Shown here: in pieces, positions 44,395 through 53,622 of the stretch
Layout: each line of letters starts with the position of its first letter
Position numbering within the stretch: the stretch's first letter is position 1
NCBI GenBank assembly: GCA_024276995.1
Contig: JAJRWB010000031.1
Span: 27,488-91,487, forward strand
From: Candidatus Eiseniibacteriota bacterium
GTDB taxonomy: Bacteria; Orphanbacterota; Orphanbacteria; Orphanbacterales; Orphanbacteraceae
Direction of reading: 5' to 3'
Length of the DNA stretch: 64,000 bases
Notes under the pieces: generated by a model
Database searches by the model: none
What the model saw: the letters and a program-made list of their open reading frames with translations, nothing else
What the model was told of the DNA's origin: nothing
Program-made: the position numbers and the translations under genes

Positions 44395-44919
44395 ATGAAA
44401 CAGCTCCTTACGCTCCTGGCGATCGTCGGTCTCGTCTCTCTGCAATGCGGAAGGGGGACGAAGAAAGAGGAAACGCCCGAAAAAAGTTCCTATACCCACA
44501 CGTCCGTGACGGACGAATCTCCTCCCGATCCCCCGTCGATCGACCCCGACCGGGAGGAGGCCCTCTACACCGGCACCGACGTCGAGAAACTTCTCGCCAA
44601 GTACGAACTGCTTGTCGAACGAATACGTCTCGAAAGGAAGAACGGCGTCTACAACGCCAACGTGGCGCTCAACAGGGGATTGATCCCTATCGCCGACGAT
44701 CACCACGAACTTCTGAAAGAGGGGCTCATCGATACGACGCTGCACCGGGAGATCAGCATGCTCGCCGTGCACGTGCTCGCCGACTACCTGAACCAAGACA
44801 ACGATCCGGGCGGAAAGAAATTCGCCGAGCGGATGGCGAAGATCAGGGCGATGCTCCCGGAACACTCCTCGGCGACCGGGGCGGCCGGCTCTCCCCCGTC
44901 AGATCGAACTTCCGAATAA
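44395..44919 (+). CDS. Predicted lipoprotein of unknown function
   Basis: 174 residues. A lipoprotein signal (MKQLLTLLAIVGLVSLQC) is followed by a charged, Pro-rich disordered stretch (to about 60) and a mostly helical region (EKLLAKYELLVERIRLERKNGVYNA, LAVHVLADYLNQD). No family is recognised. It has no Shine-Dalgarno, and its promoter places the RNA start at the ATG. Its last 77 bp overlap the 3' end of the converging thpR gene. Confidence 0.7.
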   Translation: MKQLLTLLAIVGLVSLQCGRGTKKEETPEKSSYTHTSVTDESPPDPPSIDPDREEALYTGTDVEKLLAKYELLVERIRLERKNGVYNANVALNRGLIPIADDHHELLKEGLIDTTLHREISMLAVHVLADYLNQDNDPGGKKFAERMAKIRAMLPEHSSATGAAGSPPSDRTSE

Positions 44920-45469
44920 CGTCGTACTTCGCCCCATCCGCCGTGAGCGTGCTGCGCATGAGAAGGATCGCCCGGGCGGCGAACCGGAGCGGATCGAGTT
45001 CGATCCCGTCGATCTGATCGAGTATTTTCGCCGGCAGCGGCGCCTTCACGCGGCCCACGGTGATATGGGGGTGAAATCTCTTCTCCCCGCCGAAACCGAG
45101 GGATGCCAGCGCGTCGTCGAGTACCCGCGCAAGGTTCCTTATCGCATCCCCCCCCTCGCCGAGACCGACCCAGAGTACCCGCGGCGCCTCGATCCGGGGG
45201 AAGGCGCCAGCGTCGCCGAGAACCGCGTCGAACGGCCCGGCCGCCGAGGCGACCGCGCCGACCGCCTCCTCCACGGCGGTGCAAAGAGACTGGGTGATAT
45301 CGCCGAGAAAGCAAAGCGTCACATGCAGGTTTTCGCGGGGCACCCAGCGGACGGGAAGACGCTTCCGCCGGAGGATGGACCACTTCTCGTCGATCTCCGC
45401 CTCGATCGCGTCGCCTGGTGAAAGAGCGAGAAACGCGCGGATCGTCGGCACGCGCACCTTGCTCCTCAC
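44843..45469 (-). CDS. thpR: RNA 2',3'-cyclic phosphodiesterase
   Basis: 208 residues of the 2H phosphoesterase family: catalytic HVTL (about residue 48) and HITV (about 132), with the N-terminal RAFLALSPGD and NLHVTLCFLGDI. It opens 2',3'-cyclic phosphates on RNA and often sits next to cinA, as here (ATGA overlap). The C-terminal tail about 190-208 is Pro/Arg/Ser-rich. Confidence 0.93.
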   Translation of the reverse strand: MRSKVRVPTIRAFLALSPGDAIEAEIDEKWSILRRKRLPVRWVPRENLHVTLCFLGDITQSLCTAVEEAVGAVASAAGPFDAVLGDAGAFPRIEAPRVLWVGLGEGGDAIRNLARVLDDALASLGFGGEKRFHPHITVGRVKAPLPAKILDQIDGIELDPLRFAARAILLMRSTLTADGAKYDVIRKFDLTGESRPPRSPRSVPGASP

Positions 45470-46722
45470 TCCGACCCCCCGATCAGGTGGAGCCGAACAA
45501 GATCGACCACGTTCCGCGCGGCGCGTTCGCGCACACGGGCACGATCACCCGGGATATTCCACTCTTTCACCACGCACGTCCCGTCGGCGGCGAGGGCGCC
45601 GTACACCCGCCCGGCGGGCTTTCCCTCCCCCGCACCGGGACCGGCGAACCCGGTGACACCCACCCCGAGGTCGGCGCCGGCGACGCTTCTCACTTTCGAC
45701 GCGAGCTCTTCCGCCACCGCGGCGGAGACGACGCCCTCCCGTTCGATGAGATCGCCCGGCACCCCGACGCGCGCCTCTTTCGCGGTCACCGTGTACGGAA
45801 CGAGTCCCTCGACAAAAAATGCGCTGCTCCCCGGCACCGACGTGAGGAGTGTCGCCACGAGCCCGCCGGTGCACGATTCCGCCACCGCGATCGTCTTGCG
45901 GTAGAGCGCCAGTAGGTAAGCGGTCACCTCCTCGAGTTCCTCACCCCGGGTGGAATACACCTTATCCCCGAGAAGATCGGCGGCCTCCTCCACCATGCGG
46001 TCGAGCCTCCCCTCCGCCACTCCACCCACCGGCGCGGTTTCATCGAAGCGGATCGTCACCCCCCGCTCCTCCGGGAGGAACGACACCTTCACACTCCGTT
46101 CACGCTCCAGCAGCGGCCCGATCACCTCGGCCACCCGCGTCTCGCCGATGCCCCACGTTCGGACCTCTCGCTCCTTCGGGGGCGATCCCCCGAAAGCACT
46201 CTTCACGAAGGGAACCAGCCCCTCGTCGGTGAGCGCGCGAAGCTCGGCAGGCACGCCGGGGAAGGCGAACAGGTCGGTGCGTCCGATTCTCATGTGGAGC
46301 CCGGGGGCGAGACCGACGCGGTTCGCCACCCTTTCCGCGCCCCGGGGGATGAGCGCCTGCGCCATGTTGATGGCGGGCATGCGGATCTTCCGATCGCGGA
46401 AGAAAACCTCGATCTCCCTGGAAAGCGCCGGATCGACCACGAGTTCCACGCCGGCGAGGCGCGCCAGCGCGGAGCGTGTCCGGTCATCGACGGTCACGCC
46501 GAGCCCCCCGGTGACCACCACCAACTCCACGCGAAGGACGGCATCCCTTAAAGCGGCAAGGATCTCCGTCTCGCCGTCGCCCACGGTGACGTGGCGGATC
46601 ACTTTCACGCCGGCGGAACGGAGTTTCCTTGTGATATAAATAAAATTGGTGTCCGCCGTGGCACCGCTCAGAAGTTCGTCCCCGACAGCCACCACTTCGG
46701 CGACGGCACCGGCGGGTTTCAC
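45466..46722 (-). CDS. cinA: CinA-like nicotinamide-nucleotide amidase / competence-damage protein
   Basis: 418 residues from a GTG that overlaps the pgpA stop as GTGA. The N-terminal MoaB-like COG1058 domain (VVAVGDELLSG, VVTGGLGVTVDDRTR, FAFPGVPAEL) is followed by the C-terminal PncC amidase domain (AVAESCTGGLVATLLTSVPGSS, GVTGFAGPGAG). It is associated with NMN recycling and DNA uptake/repair. The usual GLGPT reads GLGVT here. Confidence 0.93.
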   Translation of the reverse strand: MKPAGAVAEVVAVGDELLSGATADTNFIYITRKLRSAGVKVIRHVTVGDGETEILAALRDAVLRVELVVVTGGLGVTVDDRTRSALARLAGVELVVDPALSREIEVFFRDRKIRMPAINMAQALIPRGAERVANRVGLAPGLHMRIGRTDLFAFPGVPAELRALTDEGLVPFVKSAFGGSPPKEREVRTWGIGETRVAEVIGPLLERERSVKVSFLPEERGVTIRFDETAPVGGVAEGRLDRMVEEAADLLGDKVYSTRGEELEEVTAYLLALYRKTIAVAESCTGGLVATLLTSVPGSSAFFVEGLVPYTVTAKEARVGVPGDLIEREGVVSAAVAEELASKVRSVAGADLGVGVTGFAGPGAGEGKPAGRVYGALAADGTCVVKEWNIPGDRARVRERAARNVVDLVRLHLIGGSE

Positions 46723-47225
46723 GAGATCGCCGCCCACACGAAGAGCGCCGCACGCAAGAGCACGTTGGAGTAGATCCCCGCCATCACGTCGTCGAGCATG
46801 ATTCCCCATCCGCCGGGGGCCTTTTCGAGACGCCTCGCGGGGAACGGTTTCAGAATGTCCATGGCGCGAAAGATGAAGAAGCCGAATACGACGGCGACGG
46901 GGGAATTCGGTATCGCCATGAGCGTGACGATCATGCCCGCCACCTCGTCGATCACGACGATGCCGGGATCCCGCCCGTGGATCCGCTCCGCCTTCGTGGC
47001 GGACCAGACCCCGGCAAAGAAGACGACCACGAGAGAGAGCGCCGCGACCGAGATCGACCACTCCGGGATTCCTCCCACGTGGCCGGGGAGGAAGATCAGG
47101 ATCGCCGCGGTGAACGAGCCGGCCGTCCCGGGCGCCACCGGGGCGAGTCCCGACGGACCGACGGCGTACACCCATCGCGTCAGCCGCTCGCCCGCCGATT
47201 CCTTTCTTTTCGAATCGGACATCAA
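46719..47225 (-). CDS. pgpA: Phosphatidylglycerophosphatase A
   Basis: 168 residues, four hydrophobic segments. PgpA motifs: GLAPVAPGTAGS and the catalytic-type IVVIDEVAGMIV, FFIFRAMDILKPFPA, GIMLDDVMAG. It dephosphorylates phosphatidylglycerophosphate made by PgsA, encoded 5 bp upstream, and is translationally coupled to cinA. Confidence 0.94.
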   Translation of the reverse strand: MMSDSKRKESAGERLTRWVYAVGPSGLAPVAPGTAGSFTAAILIFLPGHVGGIPEWSISVAALSLVVVFFAGVWSATKAERIHGRDPGIVVIDEVAGMIVTLMAIPNSPVAVVFGFFIFRAMDILKPFPARRLEKAPGGWGIMLDDVMAGIYSNVLLRAALFVWAAIS

Positions 47226-47230
47226 CTCTC

Positions 47231-47824
47231 CTAGCGAAGTACCCGCTTGAGAAATTCCCGGTTGGCGAGAAGATAGTAGAGTCCCGTGGAAAGGGACTGG
47301 ACCATCGTCACGACAAGCAGGAGGAAGAGGAACGGTTCGAAGTTCTTTTCCCCCACGATGAAAAGGGGTGTGCCGTACCGTTCACGGGTCATAACGATCA
47401 GGATATGAAGGAGCGTCAGGATGATCAGCACCATTTGGAAGGCGGTCTTCCACTTCGCGGCGCCGCTCGAGGGGATAACGAGCCCCCGGTACGCCGCCAC
47501 CGTCCGGAAACCGGTGATGAGAAACTCCCGCGCCACGATGACCACCACCATCCACCCGACGATATACCAGAGACCGAGAGCGAGGAACGAGATGAGTGCC
47601 ATGCTGACGAGAAGTTTGTCCGCCAGCGGGTCCATCAGCTTTCCGAAGCTGGTGATCACGCCGGTCTTCCTGGCGAGATATCCGTCGTAGAGGTCGGTGA
47701 GGGAAGCGATGACGAAAAGGAGGAACGCGACATAGCGGCTGAGCAGGTTGTCATAGAGAAGACAGATCATGAAAATCGGACTGAGGATGATCCGCGACAC
47801 GGTCAGCTTGTTCGGAAGATTCAT
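47231..47824 (-). CDS. pgsA: CDP-diacylglycerol-glycerol-3-phosphate 3-phosphatidyltransferase
   Basis: 197 residues with about five transmembrane helices. The CDP-alcohol phosphotransferase motif is complete (DLYDGYLAR, then FGKLMDPLADKLL). It makes phosphatidylglycerophosphate; with pgpA it yields phosphatidylglycerol. Confidence 0.95.
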   Translation of the reverse strand: MNLPNKLTVSRIILSPIFMICLLYDNLLSRYVAFLLFVIASLTDLYDGYLARKTGVITSFGKLMDPLADKLLVSMALISFLALGLWYIVGWMVVVIVAREFLITGFRTVAAYRGLVIPSSGAAKWKTAFQMVLIILTLLHILIVMTRERYGTPLFIVGEKNFEPFLFLLLVVTMVQSLSTGLYYLLANREFLKRVLR

Positions 47825-47887
47825 CGGCGAATCCGATCACGGCTCCGGCCGCGGCCCGGACCTGTTCCACCCGGCGCGGCGTCCTTT

Positions 47888-48487
47888 CTACTCCAGTTCC
47901 CTCCGACCGTTGAGCGCGCGGGCGAGAGTGAGCTGATCGGCGAACTCCAGTTCTCCACCCACCGGCACGCCACGGGCGATCCGGCTGACCGTGACGTCGA
48001 GCTTCCGGAGCGCCTCGGCGATATAGTACGCCGTGGCGTCGCCCTCGACGGTCGGGTTCGTGGCGAGCACGACCTCCGACACACCGTCGTTACGGCACCG
48101 CTCCACCAGCTCGCCGATGCGAAGCGCCTCCGGCCGCACCCCCTCCAGCGGGGAGAGCACGCCATGGAGGACATGATAGGTGCCGCGGAAAACACCCGTA
48201 GATTCCACGACGTGGATGTCGCTCGGCTGCTCCACCACGCAGATCGTCGAAGTATCCCGGCGGGGGTCTTCACACAGTTCGCATGTTTCCGCCTCGGTAT
48301 AGTTGCCGCATACCGAGCAGAGCCGCACCTTCTCCTTCACCGCCGCCAGATCACGCGCCAGGAGACGCACTTCATCGGCGGGGGTGCGAAGAATGTGGAA
48401 CGCGATGCGCACCGCCGACTTCGTCCCGATACCGGGGAGCTTCTTCAGCTCCGCCACCAGGCTTTCAAGGGATTTCGATTGGAACAC
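47888..48487 (-). CDS. recR: Recombination mediator RecR
   Basis: 199 residues. Helix-hairpin-helix LPGIGTKSAVRIAFH, zinc finger CSVCGNYTEAETCELC, Toprim domain ICVVEQPSDIHVVEST, C-terminal Walker-B-like segment. It loads RecA on gapped DNA with RecF/RecO. The order dnaX-ybaB-recR is near universal. Confidence 0.97.
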   Translation of the reverse strand: MFQSKSLESLVAELKKLPGIGTKSAVRIAFHILRTPADEVRLLARDLAAVKEKVRLCSVCGNYTEAETCELCEDPRRDTSTICVVEQPSDIHVVESTGVFRGTYHVLHGVLSPLEGVRPEALRIGELVERCRNDGVSEVVLATNPTVEGDATAYYIAEALRKLDVTVSRIARGVPVGGELEFADQLTLARALNGRRELE

Positions 48488-48510
48488 GTGAAGATCCCAT
48501 GGCGCACCGC

Positions 48511-48840
48511 CTAGAAAAGGCCGCCCAGCCCGCCTCCGAGTCCGCCGGCGAGCCCGCCCGTGGCCTTGTTCATTTCCTCCTGCGCCAGCTCGCCCGCTTT
48601 CCGCAACCCTTCGTTCACGGCGGCGGTCACCAGGTCCTGGAGCATCTCCACATCGTCTGGGTCGACCACCTCCGCGTTGATCCGCACCTCGAGCACTTCC
48701 TGCCTCCCCGTGACTACTACGGTTACCTGGCCCCCCCCGGCGGTGGCCTCCACCGTCATATCGCCGAGCGCCTTCTGCACCTCGGCCATCTTGCTCTGCA
48801 TCTGCTTCGCCTGCTTCATCAGGTTCATCATGTCCTTCAA
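48511..48840 (-). CDS. YbaB/EbfC nucleoid-associated protein
   Basis: 109 residues: MKDMMNLMKQAKQMQSKMAEVQ, VTVVVTGRQEVLEVRINAEVV, ending in a Gly-rich tail (LAGGLGGGLGG). It forms small DNA-binding dimers. 31 bp after dnaX. Confidence 0.95.
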   Translation of the reverse strand: MKDMMNLMKQAKQMQSKMAEVQKALGDMTVEATAGGGQVTVVVTGRQEVLEVRINAEVVDPDDVEMLQDLVTAAVNEGLRKAGELAQEEMNKATGGLAGGLGGGLGGLF

Positions 48841-48871
48841 ATCGAAGCTCCTCGCTGAGAATACCGGTTGA

Positions 48872-50485
<1,614 letters not shown>

Positions 50486-50579
50486 GTCGCCTTTCTCCCC
50501 GGACGGCGGGGCGGGGCGCTTTCAAATCGGTAACGGGTCGTGCACCCCTCTTCGACTCCACCCGGCGAAGCTTGAGACA

Positions 50580-50806
50580 AAAAGCGACTCAGACCAAGCG
50601 AACCCGCGGCGCACGGCAAAAAACCGCTTACCGCTGCTACCTTCCGGTCCTGACGGGGTTCACAGATCACCGTCGCGCGGGACCTGGCCTTCGACGCCGC
50701 TGATCGTCCGCCGCGTCCGTCGTGTCGAGCCTGGGAGGGGAATTCAACCCCGCTGTAGCGGATTGCGGGTACAGGGCACCGCTAACTCCCCGTCTAGCAC
50801 GACCCG
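50580..50806 (-). ncRNA. ffs: Signal recognition particle RNA, long (Alu-containing) form
   Basis: Minus-strand RNA. The S-domain tip reads GTCAGGACCGGAAGGTAGCAGC, the SRP54-binding GGAA tetraloop with its symmetric loop (50632-50654 region). Upstream on the RNA, GTGCTAGACGGGGAGTTAGC then GGTGCCCTGTACCCGC is the Alu domain known from Bacillus, Thermus and actinobacterial RNAs. GCGGCG (50695-50700) and CGCCGC (50606-50611) close a long-helix segment; the 3' end runs into CTTTTTG. Length about 225 nt; the ends are approximate. It precedes dnaX, a frequent arrangement. Confidence 0.88.
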
Positions 50807-50819
50807 AACCTGTTCGAAG

Positions 50820-50895
50820 TGGTGGAGATGAGCGGGATCGAACCGCCGACCTCTGCCTTGCGAAGGCAGCGCTCTCCCATCTGAGCTACATCCCC
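50820..50895 (-). tRNA. tRNA-Ala (anticodon CGC)
   Basis: 76 nt with encoded CCA. Acceptor GGGGATG/CATCTCC (one G-T), D-loop AGCTCAGATGGGAGAGC, anticodon stem CTGCC/GGCAG around TTCGCAA, so CGC. Lies 17 bp downstream of tRNA-Ser(GGA). Confidence 0.96.
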
Positions 50896-50912
50896 ATCAA
50901 GCCTTATCGATC

Positions 50913-51002
50913 TGGCGGAGAGAGTGGGATTCGAACCCACGGTAGAGTTGCCCCTACACGTGATTTCCAGTCACGCCGATTCAGCCGCTCTCGCATCTCT
51001 CC
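50913..51002 (-). tRNA. tRNA-Ser (anticodon GGA)
   Basis: 90 nt with encoded CCA and a long variable arm. Acceptor GGAGAGA/TCTCTCC, discriminator G. The anticodon stem CGTGA/TCACG encloses CTGGAAA, giving GGA. Confidence 0.96.
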
Positions 51003-51025
51003 CGTTTCCATCGAACGAACAATTC

Positions 51026-51115
51026 TGGCGGAGAGAGTGGGATTCGAACCCACGGACGAGTTACCCCGTCAACGGTTTTCGAGACCGTCCCGTTCAACCG
51101 CTCCGGCATCTCTCC
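51026..51115 (-). tRNA. tRNA-Ser (anticodon CGA)
   Basis: 90 nt with encoded CCA and long variable arm. The anticodon stem ACGGT/ACCGT encloses CTCGAAA, giving CGA. First tRNA of the Ser-Ser-Ala-SRP RNA run; same acceptor and T-arm sequence as the GGA isoacceptor. Confidence 0.96.
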
Positions 51116-51122
51116 GAGAAGA

Positions 51123-51150
51123 ATTGTATGCGTTTTCCCGTTTGATTCAA
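51123..51150 (-). promoter_or_regulatory. Promoter of the tRNA-Ser/Ser/Ala/SRP RNA run
   Basis: TTGAAT and TACAAT (5 of 6) separated by 16 bp; the -10 ends 7 nt before the first tRNA. Confidence 0.75.
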
Positions 51151-51226
51151 GGGGAATCGGCCGGAAAGGGGCCCTGCCGGAAGGTGGGCGGCCCGTGCGG
51201 AATCGCCGGAAAGGGGAAGGGCGCGC

Positions 51227-51697
51227 CTATTCCTCCTTTCGGCGCTTCTTCCGGAAGAACTCTTCGAGGATCCCGCCCGATTCCCGTTCCAAGACGCCGT
51301 GGATCACGTCGACACGGTGGTTCAGCCTTGGATCGCGCACGACATCGGCGAGGGAGACGACGGCGCCCGCCTTCGGGTCGACGGCGCCGAAGACGAGGCG
51401 GTCGAGCCGGGCGAGGACGATCGCGCCGGCGCACATGAAGCACGGTTCGAGGGTGACGTAGAGCGTCGCGCCGTGGAGCCGGCGGCTTCCGAGCGCCTCG
51501 GCCGCCGCGCCGATGGCGACGATCTCCGCGTGGGCGGTCGGGTCGTTCGCCCCCTCGGTGCGGTTGTGCCCCCTGCCGATAAGCCGTCCCCCGTGCACGA
51601 TCACCGCACCCACCGGCACTTCGTCTTCGGCGGCGGCCTTTTCCGCCTCTCGGAGGGCGATGCTCATCCAGGCGGCGTGGTCGTTTTCGGAAATCAT
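51227..51697 (-). CDS. tadA: tRNA-specific adenosine deaminase
   Basis: 156 residues from the ATG at 51697, which overlaps the upstream gene as ATGA. Zinc deaminase motifs HAEI (about 56-59) with catalytic Glu, and PCFMC (about 85-89). It converts A34 to inosine in tRNA-Arg(ACG); that tRNA is encoded at 57929 in this window. The frame is open upstream, but that is a shadow of the neighbouring gene. Confidence 0.95.
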   Translation of the reverse strand: MISENDHAAWMSIALREAEKAAAEDEVPVGAVIVHGGRLIGRGHNRTEGANDPTAHAEIVAIGAAAEALGSRRLHGATLYVTLEPCFMCAGAIVLARLDRLVFGAVDPKAGAVVSLADVVRDPRLNHRVDVIHGVLERESGGILEEFFRKKRRKEE

Positions 51698-53622
51698 CGC
51701 GGACTCCCCTCTTTCGCCATCTCCCTCCGGAGCGCCGCCGCGAGGGGATGCCCCGGCAACAGGGCGATCCCTTTCCGTGCAGGGTCGACCGCCTCCTCTC
51801 TCCTGCCGAGACGCACGAGCAGCTCGGCCAGGTAGAGATATGGCTCCCCCTCGCCGGGGGCGAGACGGATCGCCTCGCGAAGTTGCGCCTCCGCCGGGTG
51901 AAGCTCGCCCGCTCCGACGAGAGAAACCCCGGCGATCATCCGCGTCCGCCATGAACGGGGCGCGCGATCGACCGCGCGGAGCGCCATGGCGGCCGCCTCC
52001 GCCGGGCGGCCGGCGTCACGATATGCCTTCGCCATGTGTACCCACCCCTCGTCGGCGCGATCGGCGAGAAGCGCGGCGTTGTCGAGTTCCGCCATCGCCC
52101 TCTCGCTCCGCCCGGCACGGAAAAGATTCGCCGCGTAGCGCAGATGAAACCCGAAAAGAACCTCCCGTTCCATCGTGTCGACACGATCATAAGGCCTCGC
52201 ACGAAGATCGAACCGGTCCCACCCGCCGTTCCAGCGCACCGGCTCTCCCGGCTTCGCCTCCTTCTGCACGATTCCCCACGGGACAAGCACCGTTCCCGGG
52301 GGGGCGCCCGCCCGGCTCGAGAAATACCGTCCGCCGCCCCCCTTCGCCCGCGGATGGATCACGCCTCGCGGCGCGGTGACACGCACGTCGGGTCGGATCG
52401 AGAGGACCGTTTGTGCATAAATCACCGGGAAAAGGAGCTGCCCCTCGTCGACGTAGAGGCTCGCCCCCCTGTCGAGAGGACCGAGCGCGACGCGCGCCAG
52501 ATCGCCGGCGGCATGGTCGTCCGACAGGTCGTGGCGGGCGAAACGTCCCGGCAGCGACGGTGCCAGGAGCAGAAGGAAGAGCCACGGGAGGAGACGCCGC
52601 CCGGCGAGACGCCCGATCGATACCGCCGCAAGCGCCGCGAGGGCGCACAGCGCCGCCGCGAAGGGGAGGAAGAAGACGCGGTTCCCCTCGATCGAAACCG
52701 CCGTATCTTCTACATGAAGGAGCGCCGGCAGGCAAACCGTCGCGAGAACCAGGAAGAAAAGTAGGAGAGTTCCTTCCCGTTTTCTCGTGCGGATGAGAGA
52801 AGCCGCCCCGATGAGGGCGAGGGAAAGAACCGGGAGGCCGAAATCATCGTACACATACGACCAGGGGAGGGCGAGTCGCGAGAGGAGGGGGATTCCGTTC
52901 GTCCCGCCATGGAGGAGATCGCCGTAACCGGCGCGGCTGATGTGCCGCCAAAGCCCGGAGACGGTCGACGGGTCGCCCCAGCGGACGATCGCGTCGCCGG
53001 CGGCACGGATCGGCAGATAAAGATGCACCGTCCAGGGAAGGAGGAAGAGCATGCAGGCCGTCGCCACGATCTTCCGGCCGACCGGGCACCGCCCGCGCCT
53101 CAGGACGACCCAGATAGCGAGAGGAGGAAGATAGAAGATGCCGATCGGGTGGTGCGCCGCCCCGACACCCGCCACGTACGAGGCGAGGAGGAGACCGGCG
53201 CTCCACGGCTCGCGCAGTGCCGCCGGCACGATCGCGAGAAGCATCGTCATCGACAGGGGATACACCTCCGCGACTGTAGCGAGGCTCCAGAAGAGAGGCG
53301 AGAGGCCGAGCAGCGTCGCACCGAACAACGCGGCGCCGGAGGACCGGCCGGCGCGAAGAAGGATCCAGTAGAGTATCCCCGCCGCGACGGCGGCAAAAAG
53401 AGCCGACATCAGGTTCATGCGATAGGCATCTCCCCCGCCGGTGAGGGAGAGTTTCGCGAGGAGAAGATAGAGCGAATAGCCCGGCGGATGGGCGACGCCG
53501 AGCTGCGCCGCCGCGGCGGCAAGTTCCGCGGAATCGCCGAACCAGCAGCCGGGCGCCGCGGTGAAGGCGTAGCAAGTGAAGAGAGCCGCCGATACGAGAC
53601 ACGCCTGGTAAGACGGCTTCAC
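51694..53622 (-). CDS. DUF2723-family membrane protein with TPR tail (mannosyltransferase-like)
   Basis: 642 residues. About ten transmembrane helices (to about 360) with the DUF2723 signature WFGDSAELAAAAAQLGVAHPPGYSLY near the N terminus in two parts, containing the DxxE expected of GT-C enzymes. An exposed domain (about 380-500) and three to four TPR repeats (about 500-640: ALLADRADEGWVHMAKAYRDAGRPAEAAAMALR in segments) follow. Probably transfers a sugar from a polyprenyl carrier to an exported acceptor; the acceptor is unknown. ATGA overlaps couple it to tadA and to the upstream GT39-like gene. Confidence 0.8.
   Translation of the reverse strand: MKPSYQACLVSAALFTCYAFTAAPGCWFGDSAELAAAAAQLGVAHPPGYSLYLLLAKLSLTGGGDAYRMNLMSALFAAVAAGILYWILLRAGRSSGAALFGATLLGLSPLFWSLATVAEVYPLSMTMLLAIVPAALREPWSAGLLLASYVAGVGAAHHPIGIFYLPPLAIWVVLRRGRCPVGRKIVATACMLFLLPWTVHLYLPIRAAGDAIVRWGDPSTVSGLWRHISRAGYGDLLHGGTNGIPLLSRLALPWSYVYDDFGLPVLSLALIGAASLIRTRKREGTLLLFFLVLATVCLPALLHVEDTAVSIEGNRVFFLPFAAALCALAALAAVSIGRLAGRRLLPWLFLLLLAPSLPGRFARHDLSDDHAAGDLARVALGPLDRGASLYVDEGQLLFPVIYAQTVLSIRPDVRVTAPRGVIHPRAKGGGGRYFSSRAGAPPGTVLVPWGIVQKEAKPGEPVRWNGGWDRFDLRARPYDRVDTMEREVLFGFHLRYAANLFRAGRSERAMAELDNAALLADRADEGWVHMAKAYRDAGRPAEAAAMALRAVDRAPRSWRTRMIAGVSLVGAGELHPAEAQLREAIRLAPGEGEPYLYLAELLVRLGRREEAVDPARKGIALLPGHPLAAALRREMAKEGSPR

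Noticed and set aside
50606-50700. Short 4.5S-type SRP RNA
   Set aside because: The conserved Alu-domain sequence continues upstream to about 50806, so the long form fits better.
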